From Pelagophyceae sp. CCMP2097 (lineage: Eukaryota; Sar; Pelagophyceae), in contig MU657191.1 in the NCBI GenBank assembly GCA_026770575.1, positions 367,450 to 405,955 on the forward strand: a DNA stretch of 38,506 nt. The letters run 5' to 3'. Made by a program: the position numbers and the translations under genes. The notes beneath the pieces are model-generated. The model had not been told where the DNA came from and did not search any database. It was given only the letters and a program-made list of their open reading frames with translations. Shown here one piece after another: positions 9,801-20,945 of this stretch (its first letter is position 1; each line of letters starts with the position of its first letter).

Positions 9801-12473
9801 GCGGCAGACTCGGCGGTGGGTGCTGGAGCGGGCTCAGCGGCGGCGGGAGCGCCGCCGATCTTGTTGATGAGGTCTCGCGGGACGCGCGTCTCTGTCTCCG
9901 TCTTAGCCGAGCGTCCGAAGGGACAAATCAAGTGTGATGCGACCTCTGCCAACTTCGATTTCGTCACGTCGCCGGCCCGGTACGCGAGGAACGCGGCGTC
10001 GGCCTCGTATCGCACAGAGTACGTCCCGTCAACGTTGACGGCGGTGATCTGACCGGCCCAGAACTTCCGTCTCCCACGGTAGCGGGCCACGACGGCTTCG
10101 TCGACGGCGAGGTCTTCGGCGGCCGCGGCGGGCGCAGCGTCGTTGTCGACGGCGAGTTCTTCGGCGGGCACGGCGGGCGCAGCAGCAGCGTCGAAGGCGA
10201 CGTCGTCGGCGGGCGCGACGGGTGCGGCGTCGTCACCAACGGCGAGGACGTCGGCGGGCGCGGGTACAGCGTCGTCGTCGAAGGCGAGGACGTCGTCGGG
10301 CGCGGCGGGTGCGGCGGCTTCGCAAACGTCGTCGTCGGGCGCGGCGGCGGGTGCCGCGGCGGGCGCTGGTACGGTGGCTGTAGGAGCGCTGCTGATCAAG
10401 CGGATCAGGTTTCGCGGGACGCCAGTTTCCTCGCCGCCGTCGTCGTCGTAGTTCACCGAGTACGTCCCGTCGCCGCCGACGAAGGTGATCTTGCCGGGAT
10501 GGAACTTGGGCAAGGGCGGACCCTTGGGCGCGGGCGGCCCAATGGACCGCGTGCCGGCGCCCGCCGGCGCCTTGGATTGCCTCGCGAAGTCGAAGCGGAG
10601 GGTTTCGTCGTCGTTGGCGAAGAAGAGGAATTCGCCGTCGCAGACGTATTTTCCCAACATTGGGAGCAGCGGGCCGTGCCGCGGGTCCATGGGCTGCGTC
10701 CCGTCGTCGTGGTCGCCGGCCGTGCGGAAGTGCTTTATGAAGTCGTCTTGCACCCGGTCGCGGACGTCGACGAAGAACCTGTCCAGGAGCGCGCCCCTGC
10801 CGGCGGGAATGCCCTTGCCGGCGACTTTCTTGAGGAGCTCCGTGATGGCGCGCGAGAAGACGCCGCGGTCGCCCATCTCGAGGGCGAGCTGGTCGCCGCC
10901 GGCAGCCAGCATGGCCGTGCAGCACGGCTTTTCGACTTTGTTCAAGATCAGCCCCCCTTGCGGCGCCGCCGTGAAGGTGCGCCGCTCCTCCTCGGCGTAC
11001 TTGACGTCGTAGGTCACCGATTGCGAGGCGTCCGTCGACTCGTGGATGCTGACGACGCGCGCGTAGCGTTTGGATACAAAGTTGGAGGTTTTGAGGCCGT
11101 CGTTGCCGTCGACGGCACCGCCGAGGACGACGACCTCGTCGTTGTTGACAAAGGGCTCGGCGCGGGGAACGACCTCGTCGTTGTTGACGAAGGTGGTGCG
11201 AGGTGCGAGCTTGCTGTGCGGGACACGTGAGCCGAATTCCTCCGGCGCCGGGCGCGGCGGCGGCGTGATGGCGTCGCCCGCGTGGCAGCCTACGGACGAC
11301 GGCGTCGTGGTCGACGGACGCCGTCGGCCGCGGCGCGCCTCTTCCTCCCGGCATCGATGTCCAGTCTCTCAGGCTGAGAGCCACAGAGTCGCCGACGCGG
11401 CCAGGGGCAGTCCAAAACGAGGAGCTGTTGCTTCGCGCAGATGCCGCGGCAGCGCTCGAGGACCTACGCCGCGGCGCGGTGCCGGCCGGGGCGGCGGTGA
11501 AGCGCCGCGGCACTTTGGCGGCGCGACGGACCTCTACAAACTCGAGGCCGCCGCCGCCGCCTTGGGGAGCCGGGTCGTACTCGTGCGTCGCCATGAGACC
11601 GCGGCCCGCAACGTCGCGGCGGCCGTGGCCCGCGTAGAAAAAGATGAACTGCGCGTCGAAGAGGCGAGGGTCGTTTACGAAGGCCGGAATGGCTTTGCGC
11701 CTCTTCACTTTTACTTTTGGGGGCAACGACTCCCAGCCGTCGACCGCCGCGTGGCGCAGGTCCCAGAGCTCCTTGCGCTCCGCCTTTGACGCCTCTGCAA
11801 AGTCCACGGTGAGCGTATCCAGCGCGGCGCAGATATTCACCGCGGTGCATTGCGCGTCTGTGAGCACGATGATGTCCTTGTCGTCGAAGCCCAAGACTTC
11901 TCGGAGCGTTTCCGCGAAGACGGTCGCGTCGTTGACGCTGCATTTGAGGTCTTTGATGCCGCCCTTTTCCAAGGGCGGCGTGGCGTGTTTGTACTTGTCG
12001 CAGCCGAGGACCAGCGCCTTGCGGCACCGGTACAGCCCGGCGCCCAGCTGGCACTCGAAGCACGCGCGGAAGCTGCAGAGAGCTTCCTCATACGGCTTAA
12101 AGAAAGCGTCCCAGCTCGCCTTATCCGTGTCCACGCCGTTCTGTTCCTCGGCATCTTGTTTGGCATCATTCGGGCGGTCGTAGACCAAGCTCCGGAAGGC
12201 GCTGCGGTGCTTCGCGTCCAGGGTCCAGACGCCGTCGTGCGGGACCAGGTAGCTAAATAGTTTGTAGATCTCCCTCGCCGTCGATCCTTTCGTAACGTCG
12301 TCTGCGGCTTCGACCCAGTCCAGCACCTCTTGCTGGATTTTGCCATCCTTCAGCGCCGCGGCCGCGTAGTACCGCAGCAGCTCGTTCGTCAGCACTTCAT
12401 CATGCGTCTCGGCGAGTACTTGCTCCGGCGTCCCGGCGGTGAGCCGGTGGTGAATGCTTCCGGCTTGGCCCAT
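817..12473 (-). CDS. Giant caspase-like protease / Tudor-like / armadillo-repeat protein
   Basis: Proposed exons, in coding order: 12473-11532, 11463-11409, 11289-8791, 8678-1792, 1701-817, giving about 3,755 aa. The start is the first in-frame ATG; MGQAGS fits an N-myristoylation signal. A peptidase C14 (caspase/metacaspase-type) domain runs from about residue 150 to 530. His283 lies in FFYAGHG and Cys334 in LDCCHAGD, which forms only after removal of introns 1 and 2. A p10-like part follows (TAMLAAGGDQLALE, then GVFSRAITELL). Tudor-like modules (GDGTYSVNY at about 600, VDGTYSVRY at about 750) are joined by Ala/Pro/Asp-rich linkers. From about 1,000 to 3,500 there are degenerate armadillo/HEAT-type helices, followed by an Arg/Ser repeat tail. 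Intron 2 is GC-AG (11408-11290). The junctions at 8790-8679 and 1791-1702 are less sure. The 8678-1792 block has no usable ATG near its 5' end, which supports one fused gene. The function, perhaps regulated proteolysis or cell death, is inferred. Two adjacent genes remain possible. Confidence 0.72.
8041..8172. repeat. 66-bp tandem duplication inside the ARM region
   Basis: Two 66-bp units (8041-8106 and 8107-8172) differ at about one base, and a partial third unit flanks them on each side. On the minus strand each codes for 22 residues (VDPAA, LVSAAPLVAV, VDRGDR), so the reading frame is kept. The near-identity indicates recent expansion. The segment sits in an Ala-rich linker between predicted ARM helices. 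Confidence 0.85.
11290..11408 (-). other. GC-AG intron at the caspase catalytic cysteine
   Basis: The 119-nt intron starts GCCCCTGG and ends CCGTAG. Exon 2 ends TTG GAC T and exon 3 begins GC TGC CAC GCG GGC, so splicing yields L-D-C-C-H-A-G, the expected caspase/metacaspase cysteine signature. No GT donor nearby restores this motif, so the conserved protein joint supports the GC donor directly. Confidence 0.8.
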
Positions 12474-12911
12474 GGCCTGCCGCTGCCCGACGCCGACGCC
12501 GCCGACGATTAGCGCGTTTACGGAGGGCCGCCAAGCGGCTACGTCGACGGAACGCCAAGCGCGGACGCCGTACGACCGTGGACCGAGGGGCGAGAGAAGA
12601 AACGTACAACGCAGCAACTTAGGTCGTTTTTGGACCGGAGGTCAAATTTCGTCAAATGTATTATATTTGGATTGTATTGCTGTATTATATTTGGATGTAT
12701 TTGGATCACGAAATTAAACTTTAGATTAATTTGTTTTCGTATAAACGTCATCGGAACACGGAAATAAAGTCAACTATGAAGAATTCTGTGGTTTCGCTGC
12801 TGCTTGCAATTATTGACCATCTTCTAGAACTTTCGATGAAGAAAAGGATTTTTAATCTTGTTGTTACGAAACCACCGAAACATCCTTCCGAGCCTCGGAA
12901 AACCGGCGAAA
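12474..12911. promoter_or_regulatory. Shared divergent promoter region, AT-rich
   Basis: These 438 nt separate the start codons of the caspase-ARM gene (-) and the membrane-protein gene (+). The part from about 12620 to 12880 is strongly AT-rich against a GC-rich genome and must carry both promoters and 5' leaders. It contains a 24-bp tandem repeat (12657-12704). TATA-like strings occur within the AT-rich part, but I cannot assign a start site. No coding exon is evident. Confidence 0.6.
12657..12704. repeat. 24-bp tandem repeat in the divergent promoter
   Basis: Units at 12657-12680 and 12681-12704 share TGTATTATATTTGGAT, and a partial third (GTATTTGGAT) overlaps the end. Being AT-rich and placed between divergent genes, it may be a promoter element or simply slippage. 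Confidence 0.75.
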
Positions 12912-15900
12912 ATGTCGCGCGTCGCGCCGGAGAGCGACGAGACGAAGGCGCAGCGACTCCGGGCCGAGGTCGCCTTCCGGATCGTCCTTGGCGTGCTGTC
13001 CGGCGAAGCTGGCTCCGGCGAAGTCGGCTCCGGCGAAGCCGGCTCCGGTGAAGCCGCCGACTCTTGGGCCGCGCAAGAGTTCGCAATCGTCGCCGAGCTT
13101 GCGAATGAGGAGTGGCTATCCGCCGCGCCCAACGGCGCCCGCGGCGCCGCGCTGCTCTGCGCGCGCCTCGTCGGCAGGCGGCGGCACCGCGCCGCACACG
13201 ACGAGCGGCCACGCGCCGCCGCCGACGAGCGGCACCGCGCCGCACGCGACGCGCTCCATCGCGCCGTCGACGGCGCGCTCGCCGGAGCCGCGCGGCCCTT
13301 CCTCGTCGCTGGCTTCAAAGCGCTCCTCTCGGACCTCAAGAAGGGCGCCAGCGCCCTCGCCGAGAGCCTCGTCGCATCGCTCTTGCGATCTCCCGGCAAG
13401 GCCGCGAAAGCCGTGTTGCTCTTCGCCGCGCTGGGCGACGACGCCGCAAAGGCCATGCGCACCGATTCCGGCGCAGCCGAGGCCTGGGCCCTCGTCGCGA
13501 CGCTCTCCGGCGGCCTGGACGCCCCGCTGCGCGCGCAGCTCGAGACCGCCCTGCGCACAGCCGCCGCAAACGGCCTCGAGCGCTTTTTCGTCGCCGCGCT
13601 GTCGCCCGGCGCCGGCGCGCGGGCGGTCCCCGGCGAGGCCGGCGGCCGCGCCGTCGACGTCTCCTCGGACGGTTCCATGGCCAAAAGCGCCGCGGCCGCG
13701 GCCCTGAAAGCAGTCGACGCCGCAACTGTCCATTTAGTCCTGCGCAGCCTCGCCCGCGGGAACACGTCGAGCTGCATCGGCCCCGTCGCGGCGTGGCTCT
13801 CCGCAAACCGCGGCGCTCAAGGCGGGCGCGGCGGCGAGAGGGCCGCGGTCCCGGAGGCGCTGGCGAGCGTCTGCGTCGAGGTGCTCGCGCGGCTCCTCGC
13901 CACGGCGCTCGGCGGCGGCGGCCTTTCGCCCGACGAGGCGCGCCGCGTCGTCGGGCGCCTGCGCGCCGCGGCGTCGCACGAGGCGGCGGAGACGATTGTC
14001 CGCTGCGTCGGGCTCCTGGACGACCCGCGCGCCGCCGTCGCATGCTTCGTCAGCGACCTCGACGAGCTCCGCAAGCACGCTAGCGCCGACGTCGCCCGCA
14101 GCGACGCGCGCTGCGACGACGGCGAAAAACTCGCCGAGCTCGGCAGAGGCGCCGACGCCGCCGAGCTCGGCGGCCGCGCCGACGCCGACTTTGCCGCCGC
14201 CGCCGCCGCGCACGCCGTTTTCGCGGCCTTGGACGACGCCGCGACGACGCTCGTGCGCGCCGCGCTGCGCGTCGTTCTGCGGGGCGTCAACGGCAAGGAG
14301 CTCGCGCGCGCCAAAAAGGTCGCCGAATGGCTCGTCGCCGCCGCGCTGCCCGTCGCCCTTGACGTCGTCGTCGTCGTCGTCGTCGATCTCGACGAGGAGG
14401 CGCCGCCGGCACGGCGCCGCCTCGCCCGCGCCAAGTGCTGCGCCCTGCTGCTGCCAATCGTCTCGCGCGCCCTCGAGCGCGACGCGGCGCGCGACGCGAA
14501 AAGGAGCGGCGGCGCGCCCGTCGCGGAGCCCGACACGGGGAGCGGCGGCGCGCTCACGGAGCGCGACGTCGAGAGCGGCGGCGCGCCCGCCGCGGATGCG
14601 GCCGCGGACGAAAAAGCCATCATCGCGGCAACAGCCGCCATCCGCGGTGCCGGCGTCTCGGCTGCCGTCGCGGCGCTCGGCGGCGGCCCCTGCGTGCGCT
14701 GGGCCTTGGCGGCGGCGCTGCGCGCCGGCGGCGTGAGCGAAAAGGGCCTCGCCGCGCTCGTCGCGTCGCCGCCGAAGCTCGTCGGCAAGCTGCGGGCGTG
14801 TTTGGTCCGGTCGCCGGTCGTGCGGTGCGGCAGCCTCGTCGCTGCCGCGCTCGGCCTGTCGGTTTTGCTGCGGAGTGTGCCTACGGAGCGCCTCGTCGCG
14901 TTTGTCGCCCTGGGCACGGCGTTCGTCGTCGTGGTGCGCCAGGTTTTGGAGCAGGTCGACGCTGCATTCGAGACGTTTGAGTCGCTCAGCGACGGCGCCT
15001 TCTTCTTCGCCATGGTCATCTTCGCCAAGATGCTCCAGCGGTCGACGATGAGTGGCGCGCACCGCTTCGAAAACGGCCCGCCCGGCGACGTCGTCTGGGA
15101 ATGTTATGTAGTCTGCGCGGCGACGCTGACGTGGACGACGGCCGTGCTGAGCCCAATCCTCATCTTCGTGCCGGCCTACGGCTTCCCCAGCATCGCGGAG
15201 ACGCGCCTCGCCAGGGCGGCGCTCAGCGTCTTGGACACGCCGGCGGTGCGCGAGGGCATCTTCTGGGCCTTTGTGGCATTTGCGCTCCTCCAGGCCTCGA
15301 ATCTCTACGGGAGCCTCTGGCTGGTCAACAAGACCAAGTCGCGCGCCTCGCTCAGCTCCAACGAAACCTCCGACGTCGTCCTCTTTGGCATTCTCTACCT
15401 CGTCGTCATCTGGGTCGCCCTCGTCGCGTGCTACGAGCGCCTCACGCGCCGCAGCTTTGCCGACCTGCTGGAGCGCGCGCGCAAGAGCTCGTTCTTCCGG
15501 GCCGCGGCCGAGCTCACGACGGCCGTGTCGCGGCCGGCCAAGGGCCTGGAGGACGCGCGGGCGCGGGCCGGCGAGCTGTCGCTCGACGTTTCGAGGCGCC
15601 TCGATCTAGCGTCCGAGGCGGCCGGTGGCGCGCGGCTCGAGCAGGCGCTGCGGCGCGGCCGAGCCGAGACCGAGACGCTGGCGGACGCGGGCAAGGACGC
15701 CGTCGACAGCGAGTTGTCGGAGCTGAAGCGGAATAGCCTCGCGGCGGCGCGGGAGCAGGCCGCGGCAATCGCGAAGACGATGGAAAAGTGGGCGACGTGG
15801 GTCGACGCGTGCGAGGCGGCGGCGCGTCTGGGCTCGGCGGCGCTCGGCGTGGCGGCGAAGCACAGCGGCGAAAACGCGCCGCTCTTGGCGAAGGCCGAGT

Positions 15901-17938
15901 GCGACCGCATCGTCGCCGTCGCCGTGCTCGCCCGTCTGCACCTCTTGCGGCCCGCCGAGCTCGCGGCCGCGGCGCGCGACGCCAAAATCGGAGACGACGC
16001 GGCGACGCAGGGCGTGCACGACGCGCTCGCGCGGCTCCAGCAGCTCGCCGTCACGGCCGCCGTCCAAGCCGTCGAGCGCCTCCTCAAAGAGTCGCAAGGC
16101 CTCGAGGACCTCCGCAACGAGGCGCGCGAGGTCCGTCCGGGCTCCACCGATGGGCTCCACGGAGACGCGCGCCGCGCCGAGAGCGCGCCCCACGGCCGCG
16201 CACGACTCCGCACCGACGCGACTTTGAGGCGCGTAGGCTCTGCGGTCCGCGGGCCGGCGGCTGCTGGCGACCGTCGAGGTCGAGGGCGACGACGAGGCGC
16301 TCGAGGCCATGCGCGACGCCCACGCCGCCGCCGCGGACGCCGTCAGCAAGATGGACGCCCGGTCGCAGAAGCTGTGCGTCGCTGCCTGCGTGCTTCTTTC
16401 CCGCAGACGCCATCTGAAGCGTGCCGACGGCGCGCAGGCTCTCCTTCACGGCCAAGATCCAGAACCATTTCATCTGCCGCGTCCCCGAGTTCCGCTACGT
16501 CTACCTCGCCTACGTGCTCGCCGCCGAGGTGTTCGTGGCCTACCACGCCTTTACGCGCGTCCTGGTGCCGCTCTTCCGGCACGGCCGCGGCGCGCGGCAC
16601 CCGTTTCTGGCCTTTGTGGTCGTCGGCGCCGCCTGCGCCATCGTGGGCGCGCTGCTCGCGGCGCACACGTACGTCGCGTTCCTCGCCGTCTGTGCGCGCC
16701 TCGAGGGCCAGGAGCTGCGGCCGCCGCCGTCGTCGCGCACCGGCTGCATCGACGCCCTCGTCGAACGGCTCGCCGCCGCCGCCGCCGCCGCGGACGTGCG
16801 CCGGCTCACTCGGCGCGAGGTCTTGGACTGGTGCTCCAGCAAGGCCCTCTGCGGCTGTCTGGGGAAACCGGAAAAACCGCCGGCGAATGCGGGAAAGGCG
16901 GCGGTTCAAGCGGCGACCAAGGCGACGAAGAACTCGCTCGGGTATGCCTACGACGACGCTCCGGGCGACGACGACGGGCAGCCCCAGGAAGAGCCGGCGC
17001 CACTGACGCACTCGCAGAGGGCCGAGGCTCGGATGCAAGCCCAGAGAGCCGACGACGGCCCGCCGCCTCAGATACGAGCCAAGCAGTCCTACGAAAAGGC
17101 AGCGCCTTCGACGCCGGCCTCGGTGGTGACCGCGGAAGTGGTCTCGGTGCGCAAGGCGGAGCCGGCTGCGAAGGCCGTGCACTCGAGCACGCGCGGCGGC
17201 GGCGACGACACTGGCCCCACGGCCGTCCAAGGCATCGACGTCTTCCTCGCGCTGTGCTCCGACTCGACGCTGCGGATGCTCGTGCGACGGGCGACGGCCG
17301 ACGCAGTTTTCCTGGAGGGCCTCGAAGCGAAGCCACGGCACGTGCTCGTCACCTTCCTGATGACGAAGCAGCCGCACATCCTTTTCCTGCGCGATGTCAA
17401 GGCGTTTGAGAAGCTCATCAAGCCGACGCCCCGCATCTTGACTCGGAAGAAAGAGGGGAAGAAAGAGGGGCACTGGGAGGACTGCGAGGTGGTTCTGCGC
17501 TGCTGGCTCGACACGGCGCCCAACGAGGGCGCTTTCGCATCGGCGCTGAAGAAGGCGGGCGTGTTCGAGTTTGAGAAGTTCATAAAAGATGGGAAGCTCG
17601 ACGAGCATCTCGTCGGCCTCTGGAAGATATCGTTCGACAACCTATTTCTCGCGACGCTCGCGAAGTGGTCCAAGACGGACGCCGGCGACTGGATGAAGCT
17701 CAAAGAGCTCGTCGTCAGTGGGTTCAAGCGCCTCAAACCAACCGACCAGGACAAGGTCGACAAGGCGTTCGAGGATGCCATCGCCGCTTGGGAGACTGCC
17801 GTGAAAAGCTACGACAAGCATTTCGCGTACGACGCCGATGTCCCGGACCTCTTCGACATCATCAAAGCCGCAGTCGCTAACCAGACCCTTGCCCGAGAGT
17901 TGCCGCCGATCGCTGAGCGACCCGCCGCACACGTCTAA
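12912..17938 (+). CDS. Large polytopic membrane protein, unrecognised family
   Basis: Exons 12912-16130, 16237-16373 and 16438-17938 give 1,618 aa. The ATG at 12912 is the first in frame. Both introns have GT-AG ends (GTCCGT and GTGCGT donors; phases 0 and 2). The N-terminal 600 residues are Ala/Arg-rich and helical, with a Ser-Gly-Glu-Ala repeat near residue 30 and a run of seven Val at about 485. Hydrophobic segments cluster at about 636-680, 733-758, 781-804 and 822-845, with two more after the second intron (about 1137-1157 and 1175-1205). Between the clusters lies an amphipathic, coiled-coil-like region. The last 400 residues are soluble and Lys-rich, with a compact C-terminal domain (about 1370-1610) resembling no family I know. 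It shares a divergent promoter with the caspase-ARM gene, so co-regulation is possible. The membrane location is inferred from hydrophobicity only. Confidence 0.75.
12999..13058 (+). repeat. 15-bp tandem repeat in the membrane-protein N-terminus
   Basis: Four units of TCCGGCGAAGCCGGC with small changes code for Ser-Gly-Glu-Ala/Val-Gly repeats. The frame is preserved. Confidence 0.85.
14364..14384 (+). repeat. GTC trinucleotide run
   Basis: Seven GTC codons give a Val7 tract in the membrane-protein gene. A similar trinucleotide run at about 31411-31430 gives an Asp tract on the opposite strand in the PH-domain gene. Confidence 0.9.
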
Positions 17939-18523
17939 TTGTCGGATCCAGAGACGAGCGACCCCTCCCGAGGGTCGGGGCCTCCCTTTCCGCCGTCGCG
18001 ACGTGTGGTGGGAGGACCGCCGGGAGCTTTGGAGCGCCCTCGTCGTCGAGGGTGCTGGAGGCTCCGAGTCGGAGCACACGACGGCAACTTTTTAAGCCCA
18101 GAAACTTGAACCCGAAAGCTTCGGACGTCGAGATACAACTACACCCAAAAATATCGAGAGAAGCTTATGGGCAACTCCCCACACCGCGGCACCGCGCCGG
18201 CGCGACGCGACATCGGGGTTGCCATTTGGCTTGATGCGATTTCGACACGTAAAGGTCACAAGGTATTTTACCGTTCCTGTAATTGCATCCACGGTTCCCG
18301 ATGTATTTTACTTTGGATTCCTATTGGAATTCCTAAGAATTTCGATTCTCTTTAAGGAATCTCCAATGCAGAGACGATGCAAAGTAAATTTTTTTTAAAA
18401 GTTAGGCCACGTCGACATGAGGAAAACGACAACAGGAGGTCTCCCCTTTCGGGCCTTACGCGCTCCGGATATCTCTGCACGAGAGAGAACCGCTTTTGTG
18501 AGCGGCTCGTTTGTTTTCCGGCC
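17939..18523. other. Convergent 3' intergenic region
   Basis: Both flanking genes, the membrane protein (+) and UDP-glucose dehydrogenase (-), end into this 585-nt stretch. The section from about 18230 to 18410 is AT-rich with T and A runs, as expected for 3' ends. I see no conserved open frame, RNA gene or clear repeat. Confidence 0.6.
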
Positions 18524-20225
18524 TTAGGCGTGCATGACGGGCTTGCCGATGCAGTAGACCTGGAAGCCGATGGCGCGGAGGGCGTCGGCGTCGACGATGT
18601 TGCGGCCGTCGAAGATGAACGCGGGCTTGGACATCTTGTCGTAGATGCGCTGGTAGTCCAGAGTCTTGAACTCGTCCCACTCCGTCACGACCGCGATGGC
18701 GTGCGCGCCCTCGGCGGCCGCGTACGGGTCCGTCGACGTGGTGATGTACTTGCCGAAGCCCGGCTGCGACTCCTCCGTCAGGTTGAGCGTGTACTTGAAC
18801 TCCTCCATCATGGCCGATCGCGGCACTTGGGGGTCGTAGACGTGCACGTTCGCCTGCTCCGCCACCAGGTCGCGGCAGATGAAGGCAGCCGCCGTCTCGC
18901 GGACGTCGCCCGTGTCCTTCTTGAACGCAAACCCGAAGAGCGCAATCTTCTTCGATGTGACGGTGTTAAACATGGTCTTGACCATGTTGCGCGTGAAGCG
19001 CTCCTTTTGGTAGTCGTTCATCTTCACCACCCAGTTCCAGTACTCGGCGCACTCGTGCAGGCCGTAGCTCTCGCACAGGTAGACGAGGTTGAGGATGTCC
19101 TTCTGGAAGCACGACCCGCCGAAGCCGACGGACGCCTGCAAGAACTTGGGGCCGATGCGCGGGTCCGTGCCGCACGCGCGCGAAATCTCGGCAATGTTCG
19201 CGCCCGTCGCCTCGCACAGCGCCGACATGGAGTTGATGGAGGAGACGCGCTGCGCGAGCATGGCGTTGGCGACGAGCTTGGACAGCTCGGACGACCAGAG
19301 GTTGGTGGTGAGGATGCGCTCGAGGGGCACGAAGCGCGCGTAGACGTCCACCAGCGCCTGGATGGCGGCGAGGCCGTCGGGCGTCTGCATGCCGCCGAGG
19401 AGGACGCGCGACGGCGCCTCGAGGTCGTCGATGGCCGTGCCCTCGGCGAGGAACTCGGGGTTGGACAGGACCTGGAACTTGACGCCCGGCGCCGCGCCGT
19501 GGTCCAGCACCGACCGCACGGCATCCGACGTGCGCACGGGCACCGTCGACTTCTCGACGACGATCTTGGACGACGTCGAGACCTTAGCGATGGTGCGCGC
19601 GCAGAGCTCGCAGTTCTTAACATTCGCCGCGCGGCCCGCGCCAATGCCCGCCACCTTGGTGGGAGTGTTCACGGAAATGAAGATAATGTCCGCAGCGGCG
19701 ATCGCGCCCTCGACGTCCGTCGAGAAGAAGAGGTTGCGCCTGGATTTAAAGCGTCGAGACGGCGCGGGAAATGCGCAAACGCGCGCGGGCGGCTGTGGGC
19801 CAGTCAAACCCCCAAGGGCCGGGGCTCGGAGGCGCGCCGCCGCGCGGGCCCGCATTTTATCGGCGCTGCCCGCCGGGGAAACGTCTCCCCCGTATATGCC
19901 CGCGCGCCCCAGCGCGCCGGAGATTCGGCTGACTCAGCTGTGCCACATGACACACGGCTGCTCCGGGCTTTTGGCATCTCCATCGACGCATCCCGTCGAT
20001 CAAAGGGACGCGGCGTGGTCTATACCCGCGGCAGCCCTTGACGACGTCGTCGAGCTTGGGCTCGTAGATGGGCAGCTTGTCCGAGTTCCACGCGTCAATC
20101 TGCTTTTGGTTCAGGTCGACGACCGTGACGAGAATGTCGGGGCACATCTTCGCGATGACGGCCATCGTCGGGCCGCCGACGTAGCCGGCGCCCATGCAGC
20201 AGATCTTGACCTTGTACTCCGCCAT
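18524..20225 (-). CDS. UGDH: UDP-glucose 6-dehydrogenase
   Basis: The enzyme oxidises UDP-glucose to UDP-glucuronate with 2 NAD+ in the cytosol, feeding cell-wall and matrix polysaccharides. Exons 20225-20026 and 19739-18524 give 471 aa, close to animal UGDH length. The start ATG ([10 protein letters not shown]) puts the Rossmann motif GAGYVGGP at residue 10, as usual; an upstream in-frame extension is not needed. The 286-nt intron (donor GTATAG, acceptor ATCCAG) splits CRG from RNLFFSTD, a conserved joint. [17 protein letters not shown] and [11 protein letters not shown] are present. The catalytic Cys277 lies in [10 protein letters not shown], and the C-terminal domain has [10 protein letters not shown] and FDGRN. 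All key residues are intact. It is divergent from the Hub1 gene across 266 nt, with a TATAAAG string about 105 nt upstream of its ATG. Confidence 0.95.
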
Positions 20226-20491
20226 CGTGCCGGCGTGAGGGAACGACGAGTAAGCGATTGGGAGAGATGTGCTGACCGACACCGAAATACGAATGCGATG
20301 ACGAAAGTTTTCTGGCCACGGTATTTCCTTTATAATGCCGTTGTATTACCGTTGCAACGGTCGGAGGCCCGTTCCTCGCAACTTTCGGCGACGCAGTGCG
20401 ACGCCGAGCTAAGCAAGCGTTAGCACGGCAACGAGAGCTCCGTATAGCACGGCCGCAGTCCCCGCAACCCGGTACCGCGCGCCTCGGAGCT
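20226..20491. promoter_or_regulatory. Divergent promoter between UGDH and Hub1/UBL5
   Basis: The 266-nt gap must hold both promoters. TATAAAG reads on the minus strand at 20334-20328, upstream of UGDH in a plausible position. I see no matching element for the plus-strand gene. The start sites are not determinable from sequence. Confidence 0.45.
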
Positions 20492-20912
20492 ATGATCGAG
20501 GCACAGACACTCGAAGCAGCGTCTCGCGTTTTGAACGAGGGAAGAATTGCTCGCCGCTCGAGGCGGCCGCGTTTCGGGCGCTCGACGTCGCGCCGGCGTA
20601 GGTGATCTGCAACGACAGATTGGGCAAGAAGATCCGCGTCAAATGCAACGAAGATGACACGCGCGGCGCGGCGTCGCGTTTGACCCAGACGAATGCCTTT
20701 TCGCTCTCGAGACGGCCTTTTCGCTCTCGAGACCCATTTGGGGCCTCGTCGAATGCCGTCGAGTCCCCGCGGCCGCATCAGCACTGCCTGATCTTCTGAA
20801 CTCTTAGGATTGGCGATTTGAAGAAGCTGGTCGCGGCGCAGTCGGGCACGCGTCCGGAGAAGATCCGAATCCAGAAGTGGTACACGATTTTCAAGGACCA
20901 CATCACGCTGGA

Positions 20913-20945
<33 letters not shown>

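Noticed and set aside
10233..11460. Continuation of the exon 1 caspase frame
   Set aside because: It loses the catalytic Cys motif and becomes Arg-rich; the spliced frame restores LDCCHAGD.
12824..13777. Minus-strand frames opposite the membrane-protein gene
   Set aside because: No conserved motifs, and the plus strand has a long consistent protein with transmembrane helices.
20226..20282. Upstream extension of UGDH
   Set aside because: The family N-terminus starts at the later Met, directly before the Rossmann strand.
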